Shown here piece after piece: positions 1 to 11,326 of a stretch of 64,000 bases of DNA. Both the position numbers and the translations under genes were made by a program. The notes below the pieces were generated by a model, which worked only from the letters and a program-made list of their open reading frames with translations, made no database searches and was not told the origin of the DNA. The number at the start of each line of letters is the position of its first letter. Position 1 is the first letter of the stretch. Source of the stretch: Limonium bicolor. Lineage: Eukaryota > Streptophyta > Magnoliopsida > Caryophyllales > Plumbaginaceae. Location: the NCBI GenBank assembly GCA_023374045.1, contig CM041777.1, positions 105,664,046 to 105,728,045 of the forward strand. Direction: 5' to 3'.

Positions 1-59
1 AAGATGATTGACTCTGTCAAGGTGATAGGCTATTTCTGCAACACTTTGATGTCTCAACA
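1..59 (-). repeat. End of Sirevirus 3' LTR (partial)
   Basis: These 59 bases match the outer end of the LTR at 7818-8626 (compare 8568-8626) with only a few differences, and both stop at ..CTCAACA. Because the element reads on the minus strand, this is the beginning of its 3' LTR; the rest lies outside the window. The partner end and the left target duplication cannot be seen. Confidence 0.9.
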
Positions 60-222
60 GTTTCCCCCTTGTTGCTGATGATAGCAAACTTTCGTGAATC
101 CCGATGGAGTCAATCCTGAAAAAAGAACAAAAACACAAAGAACTAGGGGAACTGACCCTGTCGAAGTTCCCCCTTAATAACAGCATTGGAGTCTAGAGAC
201 TCCATTGTGGTTCCCCCTTAAT
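60..222 (-). other. Multiplied polypurine tract (mPPT) of the Sirevirus
   Basis: Next to the LTR end, CCCCC-centred tracts occur at 61-70, 167-175 and 211-219, with a weaker one at 401-408. On the element's strand they read AAGGGGGAA. The copy at 61-70 touches the LTR and is the expected primer for plus-strand DNA synthesis; the others are near copies spread over 160 bp. A multiplied PPT is a known hallmark of the Sirevirus genus of plant Copia elements. Confidence 0.8.
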
Positions 223-535
223 CGCAGAGGGACTCCAGGCAAGTAACATAGTAGATAGTAAATAGGCATTCTAACGGGCATAAAAAAATATAATATTGAA
301 AGCAGTGAAAACACTAGACCACGCAGTCTAGCAGCAAGCATTCGAAAGCAGTTCAAAAGAAACAAAAGAGTCGCCCGTACACCAGACGGGATTCACCACT
401 TCCCCTTTTGCTTTCATCAGAGGGAAGCCCAGCAGTTACACAGAGTTAGTCAAAAATATTCACAATCAAACCAACAAACAATGTTTAGCACTCAAAACAA
501 CCTAAGTCCTAACACTACGCACACACACATCATAG

Positions 536-2169
536 CTAAGGGTCAGGGTTGGGGTTAAGGGTAGCTTGGATGTCAAAGAGGTGGTCCTGCAAGGCCGTCA
601 CAGCCGTCTCAATCCCAGTCAGTCTGTCCATCATCTGCGAGTGGCTCTGATTTAGCTCTACTGCCTGTGCGAGGAGTTGCTCGACTTTCTCCAAGAGTCG
701 TAGAAGAGTGTCGTGAGGGACTGCCTCTTGAGAAGTCGAAGGACCCGCCGTTGTTGGAGTTGATGGTGGGGGCAGCAGCTTGGATTTGTCGATTGAGGTA
801 AGCCGAATCAGATAGCAGAGATTGATGGTGTCTGCCTCCTTGATGGACTCCGGCATAGATGTTGCCAGGGGTACTTGAAAGAATTTTAAAATGCGGGGCA
901 GCCAGAACACATATCCCAGGGAGTGTTTTGGGGTATCAACAGACTGGGCCAAATGATGGAGAATAATGTGGGCCAAATTGAGTTGGTGACGGTTTATGAT
1001 GCAGTACATGATGGTGAGGTCCAAGCACTTGACCATTAAATTTCATTCTTTTCTAGGGACGGTATTTTTGATGACAAAGATGTGTGTAGGAGTTGGTGGA
1101 GTATGGAGAGGTCGCCTCGGGGATTGGGGAGCCCACTTTTTTCTTGGAAGAGAAAAAATGGTAGAGCTTGTGTTGTGGGACCCCAGGGATTTATGGGAGG
1201 ACTCCTTTTTCATAGAAGGACATACCAGTATGAGGGACTCCAAGAATTTGTGATAGCTTCTCAAGGTTGAAAAAGACGGGAGTTGAGTTGACAAAAGATT
1301 GTGCGACACCGTTTCTAATGACAAGATTTTGATAGAAGTCAACAGACTCTTGGGGATACCACTCGTTTATCTCACAGAAAAGATGGTTCCACCCCTGAAC
1401 TTCTAGCATTGTCACTAACTCCCCAAATTTGAAGACAGCGCCCAAGAGAAGTCTAAAAACTTACCCCTGACAATATTTCACTCCGCGACAGGATCGCAGA
1501 GCATGTAGCATTGGGAGAAGGGGTCGATCTTGGCGCTTCGACGCTGCGGTTTGGGCGGCTTCTGTATTCTGGTGGAGGTGGCGCCAGTGGATGTGTCGTG
1601 TGTGTTGGTGGGCAACTCTTGGACTGAGAAGACTCACCGGAACCTGAGGAGACTGGTTGGGCCTTGACTGATGATCTTAGGACGCGCTTTGGCTGTGGGA
1701 CGGGTTAGGGTTTGAGCTTTGCGTTTTCAAGGTTTTGGTTTCGGAGATGGGGGAGGAGTTGGGGTTGCCGATTTTTCATGAGATTCTTGTGGGGTTGTAG
1801 TGGGAGATTTTTTGGGTGGAGCTTGCGGTGGGTCAATGGCTTGGGTATCGGAGGTAGGTTTGGTTGATGAGGTGGTGGAGATGGTGGTTTGGTCTGGAGT
1901 GGGGTGACATCTTCTATATCCGTTTCAAGAATATCTGTCTTGACGGCTGATGGGGGTGTTGGTTGGTGGGAAGTGTCATGGGTGGAAGGCGGTGGTGTGA
2001 CAGAGTGTGTGGGGGATGAGGTGGCCGTGATTTTCATGGGAGAGTGAGTAGTGGTGGTGGTGAGTAGGGATGGATTGGGGTTTGCCATTGACTGAAGATA
2101 CGCCTGAAGGCGGAGAGGATCTTGGAATATTTCGGCCGGGATGTTGATGCCGTTAAAGCTAATGCCCAC
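536..2169 (-). pseudogene. Third (env-position) ORF of the Sirevirus: plant-transposon-protein domain and coiled coil
   Basis: Downstream of RNase H lie three linked open stretches on the minus strand. 2169-1705 is proline/threonine/serine-rich; an ATG near 2090 (MANPNP) is a plausible start, since the longer frame opens with GTG. 1445-1191 holds a WYPQESVDFYQN...LEKLSQILGVP pattern and 1036-536 a second half-domain. This resembles the 'putative plant transposon protein' domain (PF20167-like). The last 60 residues are heptad-like (LLRLLEKVEQLLAQAVEL), consistent with a coiled coil. Frameshifts separate the pieces, so it is a broken gene. Env-position ORFs are known in Sireviruses; their function is unproven and I see no clear fusion peptide or signal peptide here. 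Confidence 0.6.
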
Positions 2170-2579
2170 TATTTGGAAATTATTTTAGCTCTGGGTGTAA
2201 AGGGAATGTGAGTGAGAGAGATGGAGTAGGGTGATATAAAGGTGGAAGTGACAGCGGAAGTTGCAAAGATTTCATAAGGCAGGCAAGAAAAAATAGGAGG
2301 CGTGAGATCAAGGACGGAGATTTAGGCGGGACGGGTGTGGATAGGTGACGTGGATGTGTAGCGCTATGTGCATAGAGACGTTTAAGCAAGAACACAGTTC
2401 ACAAATTCAAGTTCAAACAGAGACAGACTCAGTGAGACATAAGGGAGTACCTGTTGGCGATTGCGGTAGGGACAAGGAGATGCAACCGTCTAGGTAGACG
2501 GAGTCAACCCAATTGCTGATCGAAGTGCTTCAAATCGTGCTGTGGACAGGGGTTTAGTGAAGATATCTGCAAGTTGATC

Positions 2580-4010
2580 TTATGTGGGCACAAAGTCAAG
2601 TTGAATGAGCGTTTTCTCGACGCAGTCTTTCAAGAAGTGAAAACGGATTTCAATATGTTTGGTTCCTGAGTGTTGGACTGGGTTTTCGGATATTTTGATT
2701 GTGCTTTTGTTGTCATAAAAGATTGGGATCTGTTCTTGGGTAACATGATAATTTTGAAGTTGTTGTTTCATCCAAAGAAGTTGGGAGCAACAGGCTGCAG
2801 CAGAGACATACTCTGCCTCCGCTGTAGAGAGTGCGACAGAGTTTTGTTTTTTGGAGGACCATGAAACAAGACAAAGACCCAAGAACTGTGCATTGCCTGA
2901 AGTACTCTTTCGATCTTGGAGGGAACCAGCCCAATCAGAGTCACTGTAGCCAGATAAAGTAAAAGTAGGAGATCGAGGATACCATAGATAGAGTGTACTT
3001 GTACCTTTGAGATATCGAAATATACGTTTGACTGCTTTGAGGTGAGACTGCTTTGGAGCTGCTTGGAAGCGGGCACAAAGACAGATTGTGTGGAGAATAT
3101 CAGGGCGACTGGCAGTCAGATACAAGAGGGACCCTATCATTCCTCTATACTCTGTGGCATTGACACTGACTCCGTCATCATCTAGATGAAGTTTGGCAGA
3201 TGTACAGCTTGGTGCTGACATGCTCTTGACGTTTGTGAGATTGTACTTGTCAAGAAGTTCCTTGATGTACTTTTGTTGATGGATCTTAATCCCTTCCTTT
3301 TCCTGTTGAACTTGTAAACCTAAGAAGAACTTTAGCTCTCCTAACTCATTCATGGAAAATTCTTGCTTCATGAGGTTAGCAAAATGGTCACAAAGGGTGT
3401 TACTCGTAGAACCATAAATAATATCATCAACATGAATCTGTACTAGAAGTAAGTCATGTGATGAATGAAGAATGAATAGTGTTTTATCTATGTTACCCCT
3501 AGAGAAGCCATTTTGCAAAAGATATGTAGAGAGTCTTTCATACCAAGCTCGTGGAGCCTGTTTCAGTTCGTAAAGGGCCTTACACAGCTTGTAGACGTAG
3601 TCGGGATGGACGGAGTCTGTGAACCGTGGAGGTTACTCGACATAGACTTCTCTATCAATATAGCCATGGAGAAAGGCCGTATTGACATCCATTTGATATA
3701 ATGTGAAACCTTTGAATGCAGCAAACACAATTAGCATGCGAATTGCTTCAAGACGAGCTACAGGTGCGAAGGTTTCATCATAATCAATCCCTTCTTCTTG
3801 ATTGTAGCCCTGAACAACCAGCCTAGCTTTATTCCTGAAAACTTGTCCTGCATCATCAAGTTTATTACGAAAGACTCAACGAGTACCAATGGTTTGTTGA
3901 TGTGTGGGTCGAGGAACTAACTCCCAGACAGCATGTCTTTGGAGAGAATTTAGTTCCTCCTACATAGCAGTGACCCAATCACTATCAAGGAGTGCCTCTT
4001 TGACATTTCG
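2580..4010 (-). pseudogene. Sirevirus reverse transcriptase and RNase H (degenerate)
   Basis: The open part, 3518-2580 (312 aa), covers the RT second half and RNase H. VDDIIYGST marks the RT active site, MIGSLLYLTASRPDI the RT end, and SDSDWAGS, STAEAEY and the KHIEIRFHFLKD tail mark Copia RNase H. The RT first half (4010-3519) is recognisable but has in-frame stops, e.g. TGA near 3875 and TAA near 3632. The catalytic Y-V-D-D is H-V-D-D here, so the enzyme should be inactive even if joined. It would convert element RNA to DNA within virus-like particles. Stops and substitutions, not only indels, show genuine ageing. Confidence 0.9.
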
Positions 4011-4495
4011 CGGTTCGGTGCTTGAAATAAAGGCACCAAAGGCACATAGGTTTTGCATAGCTTGAAGGCGTGTTTGAACACCTGAGTTTGGGTTTGGAGA
4101 TTATGTTTTCAGGAGGGTGAGCTGATTTTTGTTGGAACTTTCGATGTAAAGCAGGAGGGGGTGTGTCTTTTTCAGAGGAGTCAAAGTTCAAGTTTTGAGG
4201 CAAGGGAGTCTCAGAGTTATTGTCCGAGTCAGTAGAGTCGGATGTATTGTTTTTCTTTTCCGGAGAGTCATCAAGTGTGATGGATTGGGAATCTTGGAGT
4301 CTACCTATGGGGACAGTGATGAAGTGTGGATCAGTGAGGAAATCGTCTGGAGCAAAGTCAAGTTGATCAGAAGATGAACCAACATTGTGAGACTCATCGA
4401 ACCTGACATTGGGACTCTCTTTTAAACATTGAGTTCGCAGATTAATAACACGATAAGCTTTGCTTTTAAAAGAGTAGCCAAGAAATATACCTTCA

Positions 4496-5428
4496 TCACT
4501 TTGGGAGAGAACTTACCCAAGTTGTCCTTACCATTATTGTGGATATAGCACTTACACCCGAAATGCGTGTGAGATGAATGAGATTTGGTTTACGTTGACG
4601 GAGTAGTTCGTAGGGTGTCTTGTGAAGAAATGGATGGATCAAGGCACGATTTAACACATAGCATGCTGTATTAATAGCCTCTGCCCAGTATGATGGAGTT
4701 AGTTGACTGTCAATAAGTATGGTACGCGCCATTTCAACCAAGGTTCTATTCTTTCGTTCAACGACTCCGTTCTGTTCTGGAGTGCGTGCGGATGAGACTT
4801 GGTGATCAACTCCGTTGTCCCTGCAAAACTCATCAAACGACTTGTTGCAAAATTCAGTGCCCTGGTCTGTTCTCAGGGTTTTTAACTTAAATGAGAATTT
4901 GTTAATAAGCACTTTACGGAGTTTGGCAAACTCCGTAAGTTTTATCCTTAGTAGACAGAAAGATAACCCAAGTCCACCTAGAGTAGTCATCGACTATGAC
5001 CAAAATATACTTTTACCACTTCTGCTTTGAGTACGCATGGGACCAACAAGATCCATGTGGAGCAATTCCAACGGAGAGCTAGTAGAGAGAGTTGACTTAC
5101 TTTTGAAGGATGACCGGGTGTGTTTACCTCTTATGCATGCTTCACAGACGGAGTCTGTGTCAAAGTTTGTATCGGGTAAACCAATCACCAGATCCTTACT
5201 TTTGAGTTTGTTCAACAGCCTGTGGTTGGCGTGACCAAGTCTGGAGTGCCACATTAATGAATTTTTGGATTGCACATTTAGACAGACTTGATCATCTAGA
5301 TTGATGAAGTTTAAGCACATTTTATAGAGATTGCCTTCTCTGCGTCCCACTGCTTTTAAGAAACACGTACGCTCATCAAAAACCTTACAATCCGAAGAGA
5401 GAGAAAAGTACCAAATTGAATCTATCAC
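4496..5428 (-). pseudogene. Sirevirus integrase with GAG-pre-integrase zinc domain
   Basis: 5428-4994 contains the zinc-binding H-H-C-C region (WHSRLGHANHRLL ... CEACIRGKHTRS) followed by the first catalytic Asp in LLHMDLVGP. 4990-4496 contains the second Asp (LRTDQGTEF) and the catalytic Glu (TPEQNGVVERKNRTLVEMAR), then the Copia-type tail YWAEAINTACYVLNR. The D-D-E triad is thus present, but a frame break near 4990 splits the gene. Upstream it follows protease and downstream it leads to RT, the standard Copia order. The product would insert the cDNA into chromosomes. Confidence 0.9.
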
Positions 5429-5666
5429 AAATTTGAGAAATACTTAACAAACTATGTTGAAGTCCAGTGACCAGATGGACTCCATCAATTTTAAATCTAG
5501 AGGGATTACCGACAGAGCCAACTCCCACGATTTTTCCCTGGTTGTTGTTTCCAAAGGTAACCTTACCTCCTTGGTAGGATGAAAGCGAATTGATTTGATT
5601 TGGGTCTCCAGTCATGTGACAAGAGCATCCACTATCCAAGTACCAGTTGTCTTCATTCGCATTCAC
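5385..5666 (-). pseudogene. Sirevirus aspartic protease
   Basis: The segment WYLDSGCSCHMTGD carries the D-S-G catalytic triad of Copia aspartic proteases, and GKIVGVGSVG follows in the usual position. It matures the Gag-Pol polyprotein. The frame overlaps the start of the pre-integrase stretch by 44 bases in another frame, so a frameshift lies near 5400. The upstream boundary meets the gag tail at about 5663. Confidence 0.88.
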
Positions 5667-7771
5667 CTACAAAACAAAAGATCATTTGTTAGACTTGGGA
5701 ACCCAGATGTACTTGGGTTTCCTTTTTGAGCCAGATCTTTTAACTCTTCTCTAGCTTCAAGAATCAATCTAACTCGTTTGAGATTGAATGAAAGATCTTT
5801 ATTCAGTTTATCACAGGCACTGTCCCTACGTCCAAGACTCCCGCAGTAGCCACAAGTTTTAGTTGGAGGAAGATTGACGTATTTCTGCTGTCCTTTCCAC
5901 CAGGAGTCAAACTTCTCCTTTTCTTGATATCTCTTGGCTTTGTTGTCAGACTTGGACATATTTTTTGGAATATCGAACTTACCCTTTTGCCACTTGGGCT
6001 TAGATTGAGTGGATCCAACTCCAGTTTGTAGATTAACAATATCTTGAGAGAGTTGTTCTACTTTTAAACGAAGATCATCACGATCTTGACTGACTTCCTT
6101 GATTTTGGAGTTAGCCCACTCAGGTAGTTCGGAGGGAGTGACTTGTTTGATAAATTTGACTGGCTTGAGAGAGAGAGCATGCTCTTTTTCTTTCAGTTTT
6201 TGAGGGAGGTTCTTGACAGTAGTGTTTAAGGATATGATTTTGGATTTAGAAGTATTTAGATCATTTTGGAGAGAGCATCATTTATCGGTAAAGATGGTGA
6301 GATCTTGTTTGAGAGAGTCAATCAGAGTGAGAGACTCTTTCTGGTCTTTTTGACTGGATTGACTAAGACTTATGGTGTCTTTGAGTTCCTTTTGAAGGGA
6401 ATCAACATGAAGCCGTGATTCTTGTAGATCTAGTCTAAGAGAGCAAGAGATGGTCTTGTGTTCCTCAGCTTCGTCTCTTAAAGCATACATGAGACCCTTT
6501 GAGATTTCGAGTTCCTCAGTTAACTCGGATATTTTGCTGGTGAGACTTGCTTTGAGAGAGTTAGTCTCAGAGACAATTTTAGCAATTAAGGTCATAAAAC
6601 CCATAGGGGATATACGATAAAGATTTGTTTCAAGATGGGAACGAGTTACCTCATTGTCGGGATCATGGACTCCATCGTATCATGTGCCATGAGACAGACC
6701 AGGCCGCTGGACTCTATGTCTTGATCATCGGAGTCTGAATCACCCCAACCGACAACTGCCATCAGTGACCTCCCTTGGGATTTTCCATACTGGTTTTTGA
6801 GTAAGGGGTAGTCCTTCTTGAAGTGACCGGGTTTATTGCAGTTGAAACAGGTTATAGAGTTGAAGACTTGTTTGAAGGTATTTGAGAACGATCGACTCTA
6901 TCGATTTGGCTGATTACGCATGAATTTTCAGAAGTTTTTTACTATGAAGACAAAGTCCTCCATAGTCTCAGCCTCACTTTCTTCAACAATAATATCCACC
7001 AACTCGGCCTTAGCTTGTTGATTTGAGTATCAGCGACATAGACTCCTTCTTGGGTATACTGATTCGAGTTAACCTGCAAGGCTTGGTCATTCAAAGTAGT
7101 AACCTTACTAGAAGAAGGATAGGATGCATTACCACACTTCTTTCGGACGTTCTTCTTGTACTTGTCTACAGATTGTAAATAGGAACCTAAGTCTTGGCAG
7201 CTCCATTTGGATAAGTCCTTGCACGCTTTGGTGGAGATTACCGTCTCTGCCCATTCTTCTCTGAGACTGTCAAGCAGCTTGTGCAAGACACTCTCTCTAT
7301 CCGGTAAAATGTTCACTTCCTGCATAGTAGTAGTTAGTAAATAAAAACGATCAAGCACTTCTTCCAGAGACTCGCCGGGTTTTCACAGAAAATTCTCATA
7401 ATCCATTCGAAGTTCTTGAGCTTTGCATTTCTTGAGTTCAGTGACTCCTTCGTGGGTAGCTTGAAGGAGTGTCCATATCTCGTTTGCGGACTTGCAGTGA
7501 TTGACTCTTCTTTGTTCTGGAATGGACAGGCAAGTGTAGATTGCGCGTGATGCTTGTCGATTTAGCTCATACCTTTTGTGATCTGCAGCAGTCCATGTGG
7601 ATCGATCTGGATTGACTGCAAAATCTCCTCTAGTGACTATCTTCCAAAGCTCAGAATTGACTCACTCAATGTGTTGTTCGATCTCGTTTTCCAATGATCG
7701 TAGTTGGTAGAGGTGAGTCTGGGGTGCTCGAAGTGCATTTTGTTGTTTTGGTTTGCGAAGAGGTCTGCCAT
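5663..7771 (-). pseudogene. Sirevirus gag with long coiled coil (broken)
   Basis: The likely ATG is at 7771-7769 (MADLFANQNN...), 33 bases downstream of the primer binding site. Visible parts in order: a capsid-like region (7358-6942), a zinc knuckle near 6850 (CFNCNKPGHFKKDYP), a long coiled coil at 6604-6278 (heptads of L, E, K and S), and a second knuckle-like motif near 5850 (CGYCGSLGRRDSAC). The first knuckle has Tyr for its last Cys and the second has Arg for its His, so neither should bind zinc normally. Long coiled-coil Gag is typical of Sireviruses. Several frame breaks and stops make it a pseudogene. Confidence 0.75.
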
Positions 7772-7803
7772 TGCTTCGTTGATTGACTGTTAGCCTAAGC
7801 AAG

Positions 7804-7815
7804 GCTCTGATACCA
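7804..7815 (-). other. Primer binding site, initiator-Met tRNA type (Sirevirus)
   Basis: On the minus strand this reads TGGTATCAGAGC, complementary to the 3' end of plant initiator methionine tRNA, starting two bases inside the LTR edge at 7818. It primes minus-strand cDNA synthesis and fixes the orientation of the element. Confidence 0.93.
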
Positions 7816-7817
7816 CG

Positions 7818-8626
7818 TGTAGGATCGGATGGCTAACTCAAACCAACTCAAGGTGTGAGTCTAAGAGTTGGTTTGACTCAATCGGTCTTTGAAAGGTAAG
7901 AGACACTTTGGGATGTAGAGGCACTCAATCGAACATGTTAAACTAAGTATGCGGAAGACTTGAAGAAACTGAAATGAATTAATGCTTGAAAGATAGACAG
8001 ACTCTGAGGAGCTCAGCAGGATACACAAATTAGCTATTTTATTCTCTGGTAAAAATAAAACAACTTACAGATGCCCACTAAGTAGAAAGATCTACTTAGC
8101 GGATTTTCACTCACTTACCCAATTCACTTTCTGATCAGATCGGTGGTAAGTGTAGCAAAACTAGGATCTTCCTAGGCAGAGTCTATCTAGATGCACTAAC
8201 TGATTTGGTACGTATTCTCTCTCTGACTTACAAAGACGATTTCTCTCTCTCTTTAATCTCTGGAATGTTTCTCAATGAAAGCGCAAGTAAAACTAGCTAT
8301 TACAATGCTTATTTATACTGGCATTAGAAGTAACAGGTCAAGGGAATTAGTTCCAAAATTGTCGGAACCAACTTAGTGGACAACGTCCTCAGGTGGTCTT
8401 CTGACTTGGGCCGCGAACTTCGGGTACGACTGGGGTGGTTGGATGACCGTTGGAGCGTTGAAAGATTCACGAGTCTATTCCTTAGTTTTCGCAACAGCAT
8501 GGAAGAGTGTGATGTTTCCTTAGTTGCGCGGTCTCTCTTGTAGTAGCTCGTTCTTTGTGTTTGGCTGAGGATGATTGACTCTGTCGAGGTGATAGGCTAT
8601 CTCTGCAACACTTTGATGTCTCAACA
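7818..8626 (-). repeat. Complete 5' LTR of the Sirevirus (809 bp)
   Basis: The repeat runs TGTAGGATCG ... TCTCAACA, has TG/CA ends, abuts the primer site on one side and CACTA transposase sequence on the other. Its outer 59 bp recur at 1-59. On the minus strand a TATA-like TATAAATA lies at 8317-8310, a plausible promoter. The flanking TAGAT at 8627-8631 would be one copy of the target duplication; the other copy is outside the window. Confidence 0.92.
8310..8317 (-). promoter_or_regulatory. TATA box of the Sirevirus LTR
   Basis: The minus strand reads CAGTATAAATAAGC here, mid-LTR and in the sense direction of gag. It is the best TATA match in the LTR. Transcription would be expected to start about 30 bp further, near 8280. 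No start site data are visible. Confidence 0.5.
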
Positions 8627-9021
8627 TAGATGTGCCAATACTCAAGGCCCCAAAATGTTGACTTTTTTTCCCACACACTCTTCTCAATTACTTTGGACGG
8701 AGGACTAAAATTGTTCACAATATCCTTCACCTGGTTGTAAACCTCAATACCAGATAAAGGCTTCCTAGCTACCACATGATCTATCTTCCCATCAATTTCT
8801 TTTGTCTTTATTTGATACTTGATGTTTGAGAAGCATTTTTTGATGACCCATATACACATTTTTGTCACTGTGCTTCAATCGGATGTTGCACGTTTTCTCT
8901 GTGCATATAGGACACGCTAAAGCTCTTTTGATTGTATATCCACATAGGTTGTCGTATACAGGAAAGTCATTGATTGTACGAAACAGCATAACACATAGTG
9001 TGTATGTTTCCTTAGCGTACG
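8627..9021 (-). pseudogene. CACTA (En/Spm) TNP2-like transposase fragment
   Basis: Read on the minus strand, 8989-8792 gives MLFRTINDFPVYDNLCGY, then ACPICTEKT and YMGHQKMLLKHQ; 8868-8627 continues with VVARKPLSGIEVYNQVKD and FWGLEYWHIY. This order matches the central part of transposase family tnp2, the cut-and-paste enzyme of CACTA transposons. A frameshift separates the two stretches. The right end is cut by the LTR at 9022 and the left end by the Sirevirus at 8626, so only about 130 codons remain. Confidence 0.85.
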
Positions 9022-9769
9022 TGCAACACCCCTACCGCTAATCAAGTAATTATCTCCTAATCCGTCTCAATCACCAATACCAAAGCAGCAGAAATTCACT
9101 ACAAACGGTGGGTGATACAATGCCGTTAGTCACCCATGTGACTAACAAGATCAAATCCAAATACAATATCCAATTACCATATCGGTCTGATGAACTTGAA
9201 TACCGAGTGATCAATATCAAACAATACACTTCATTCCTTAATCAAATCAAATACATAAACAACCTCAAATCAATTCCATACCGAGTATACTACAATCCTT
9301 GAATTGCCGATAACACTTCGGACTTACAATTCAACCATTACAATTACAAAATCAATACAAAGGTTCTTAAGCAACTACCCATACTTATACAGCAACCCCG
9401 TCCTACTCTCGAACGATAAATGGCTCCAAAGTACCTGTAAATAAAAACGGTGCCCCAGGGGCTCAGCAAATTGTTGGTATGAAATTCGCATACCCCGCGT
9501 GCTAACAAGGGTACGCCGACTACTTGGTCGAGAGCACGGGATTCGTTTTAATTCAACAATCATGCTCGATAACAATACATTAAACAAGCACAACAACACA
9601 AGTATTAAACATTCATTTATGGAATACAATCCCTAACTAACACATCAAGGTTGTTAGTTCATATTATCTTACTCTTGGGCCTTGAGGGTTTCTACCTCAC
9701 TGTGCCTTAGTCTTTTACTTTGTCTTACCCATTCCCTTGGGTTACTCTTACTTAAGCTCTCTTATTCTC

Positions 9770-9925
9770 AATATCAATCAAGTTCTACAATACTCAATCT
9801 CATTTCTCAACTCTCAAGTTCTCAATTCTCGAGTTCTCAAATCTCAATTCTCAATTCACACTCAACTTCTCAAATCTCAATCTCAAATTCTCAAATCTCA
9901 ATATCAAAATCTCAAGGGATATCTT
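9770..9925. repeat. Degenerate TCTCAA-type low-complexity repeat
   Basis: About 150 bp consist of loosely repeated CTCAA, TCTCAA and TTCTCAAAT units. It is embedded in the left LARD LTR. Open frames across it are composition artefacts rich in S, Q and I/L. Confidence 0.8.
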
Positions 9926-11144
9926 TTCAGTCATTACCCATGACCTCCAGGCAGAGTCATACACAAGACTCACCACCGGGCTTTCAAATACAAGTCTTAC
10001 TTACCCGGTTTTGACCTTACTCCGGGTCTAGCATAGTGGGAAGGTTCGATTATCAAATGGAACTATACACTTAGCTCCTCAAATTCTCAAACATCCGCAT
10101 CTCTACCGGACTACTCAATTTCCCAAATACTCCTCTCTCGGAGTTATATTGTAATCATATAGATTAGCCTAGAAGTATCTCTCTCGATATCATCTAATAG
10201 CTTAGGAATTTTCTCAATGTCTAATATTCTCAGATTTAAGGGTTTCCCCAACTTACCGAATACTTCTATGTTCGGGAAATTTCTCAATTTAGGTGGTTCC
10301 TCACATTGTAGGTCGACTAACTTTTAAAGGAGTTTGATGGTCCTTTTATCTCTTTTACTTTCATCATAAGTTCATATCTTTGAACTATCGTCATCCTCTA
10401 AATAGAGGTTCATTATATTCTTCCACCGTTATTTGTTTCGTGGATTATTTCAATTCGGTTCTCTAACCATTATCGGAAGTTTTCTAATCCCATACAACTC
10501 TCTCACGTTTTAGTGAGTTCATAGGTTTGCATTGTCGTTATTATTGATTCGATAGTTTCGTGTGTTTCCACGTTTTCGTTATTGTGCGAAATGACTCTTT
10601 CTACGAGTCACTAACCAATCGTTACTCAACTATGAGTCGGTCTATAACGCTACGTTAGACCGCATAATCATTCAAGTATGTTAGTTCATACATCATGCAT
10701 CAAGACATACATATCAAATGCAATAAATCATTTTCATGCTTTTATCTTGATTAAGTCGGCACACAAGCACACAAATTAGTGTAATCCGGTTAGCATACAG
10801 GGCATGAGAAAATCATACCTTACACCATGGTTTAACTTTACCGTGTCACCTCACATTGCTCGGTTCACACTTGATCCATTGATAACATTCCAAATGTTCT
10901 TATTAACATGAAGGCATTACGATATGTAAATAACTACTACTCCCGTACTTACCCCGTTATCCCGTTATCTCGGTTTTACTCTTGTTAATTTAAGTTCTCA
11001 CTTCTCAATCACTTCTAGCACTTTTTTATCCTTCCAAGGACATTTACATGTCACCAAACAGGTCCTAAACAACATCTAAAACCAATACCAATCAGTCCCT
11101 CATCATTAGGACCCTTAAAAACACTCTCGGGACAATTCTGGAGG

Positions 11145-11326
11145 TGGTCCGGGACTTGGTCCTTACCCTAAGTCCGGGACCAATTCAAGACTAAACTTTC
11201 GGCTCATTTTATGTAGTGGTCCAGGACCTTGTCCATATCTCAAGTCTTGGACCAAGCCTGGTTTGTATTCTCAGCATGTTTTAAGGTGTGGTCCGGGACT
11301 TTGTCCAAGGACCAAGTCCCGGACCC
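11145..11326 (-). repeat. Three-copy dyad array in the left LARD LTR (about 72 bp period)
   Basis: Copies begin at 11145, 11217 and 11288. Each is about 36-42 bp with complementary arms: GGTCCGGGACTT on one side and AAGTCCCGGACC (or a one-base variant) on the other. Spacers are AT-richer. The architecture matches the arrays at 26485-26797 and 22832-22943, though arm sequences differ. Confidence 0.75.

Noticed and set aside
2221..2260. TATA-like element ahead of the Sirevirus third ORF
   Set aside because: The TATAAA at 2234-2240 reads on the plus strand, the wrong direction for the ORF; the reverse reading is weak.
9682..10014. Ser/Gln-rich open frames
   Set aside because: Products of the TCTCAA-type low-complexity tract within an LTR.
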